The notes beneath the pieces are model-generated. The model was not told the DNA's origin. It was given only the letters and a program-made list of their open reading frames with translations, and did not search any database. A program made the translations under genes and the position numbers. From the NCBI GenBank assembly GCA_905215595.1, contig CAJMQZ010000026.1, forward strand, positions 1 through 21,456: a stretch of DNA of 21,456 bases, written 5' to 3'. The DNA is from an uncultured bacterium (GTDB taxonomy: Bacteria; Bacillota; Clostridia; Oscillospirales; Ruminococcaceae). Positions 21,405-21,456 of the stretch are shown here, in pieces; within the stretch, counting starts at the first letter, position 1, and every line of letters begins with the position of its first letter.

Positions 21405-21456
21405 ATGGTTCGTAACGATTTGCGCAACGTTGCCATTATCGCTCACGTTGACCACG
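21405..21456 (+). CDS. typA: BipA/TypA translational GTPase, first 17 codons
   Basis: The visible N terminus, MVRNDLRNVAIIAHVDHG with the last codon cut, is the start of a translational GTPase G1 motif. A short basic lead before NVAIIAHVDHG is typical of BipA/TypA, a ribosome-associated GTPase; LepA usually has a longer or different lead. AGAGGT (21391-21396) lies eight bases before ATG 21405. The rest is outside the window, so LepA or another family member cannot be excluded. Confidence 0.75.
   Translation, partial: MVRNDLRNVAIIAHVDH

Overview
The window looks like a chromosomal segment of a GC-rich, low-acetate-clade-type Clostridia, most likely Faecalibacterium or a close Oscillospiraceae relative. 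This is an inference from gene content (Pta, FchA plus FolD, an ECF riboflavin S component behind an FMN riboswitch, an XPD-like nuclease-helicase), about 60-65% GC coding sequence, AGGAGG ribosome binding sites, consensus sigma-A promoters and GC-rich hairpin repeats between genes. No phage, plasmid, CRISPR or classical IS transposase was found.

Layout. 1-352 (-): 5' part of phosphate acetyltransferase, divergent from a family 4 uracil-DNA glycosylase (549-1121). A P-loop protein of the PRK06851 type and a RecB-like nuclease/XPD-like helicase fusion follow on + (1181-4786). A cobalamin adenosyltransferase and glyA lie on - (4840-6714). A folate one-carbon operon (5-formyl-THF cyclo-ligase, fchA, folD; 6945-9038) diverges from glyA. 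A hairpin-rich repeat and a short, AT-richer DUF559 nuclease gene come next (9012-9572), then a MraY-like transferase (-) divergent from a MATE exporter (+). 12136-12490 has no gene and holds two more repeats. ribU with its FMN riboswitch (-) diverges from an MscS channel (+), followed by an MFS transporter (+). A large exported serine hydrolase (-), a small PH-domain protein (-), tRNA-Gly and tRNA-Ala (-) with a fourth repeat between them, an MBL/beta-CASP protein (-) and the first codons of a BipA/TypA GTPase (+) complete the window.

How the genes work together. glyA makes 5,10-methylene-THF from serine; folD and fchA interconvert methylene-, methenyl- and 10-formyl-THF; the cyclo-ligase recovers 5-formyl-THF. 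The FolD here lacks two cyclohydrolase residues, which would explain the separate FchA. The udg and nuclease-helicase genes suggest a DNA repair neighbourhood. The rest are largely single-gene units with their own promoters and terminators.

The best candidate for something undescribed is the repeat family: four copies of about 60-160 bp, built as outer end, variable hairpin, CCCCAAGGGG palindrome, core, second palindrome, second hairpin, outer end. One copy supplies the last eight codons and stop of folD and abuts the DUF559 gene, which is bracketed by inverted copies of the repeat end. A nuclease-linked mobile repeat is an inference from this one window.
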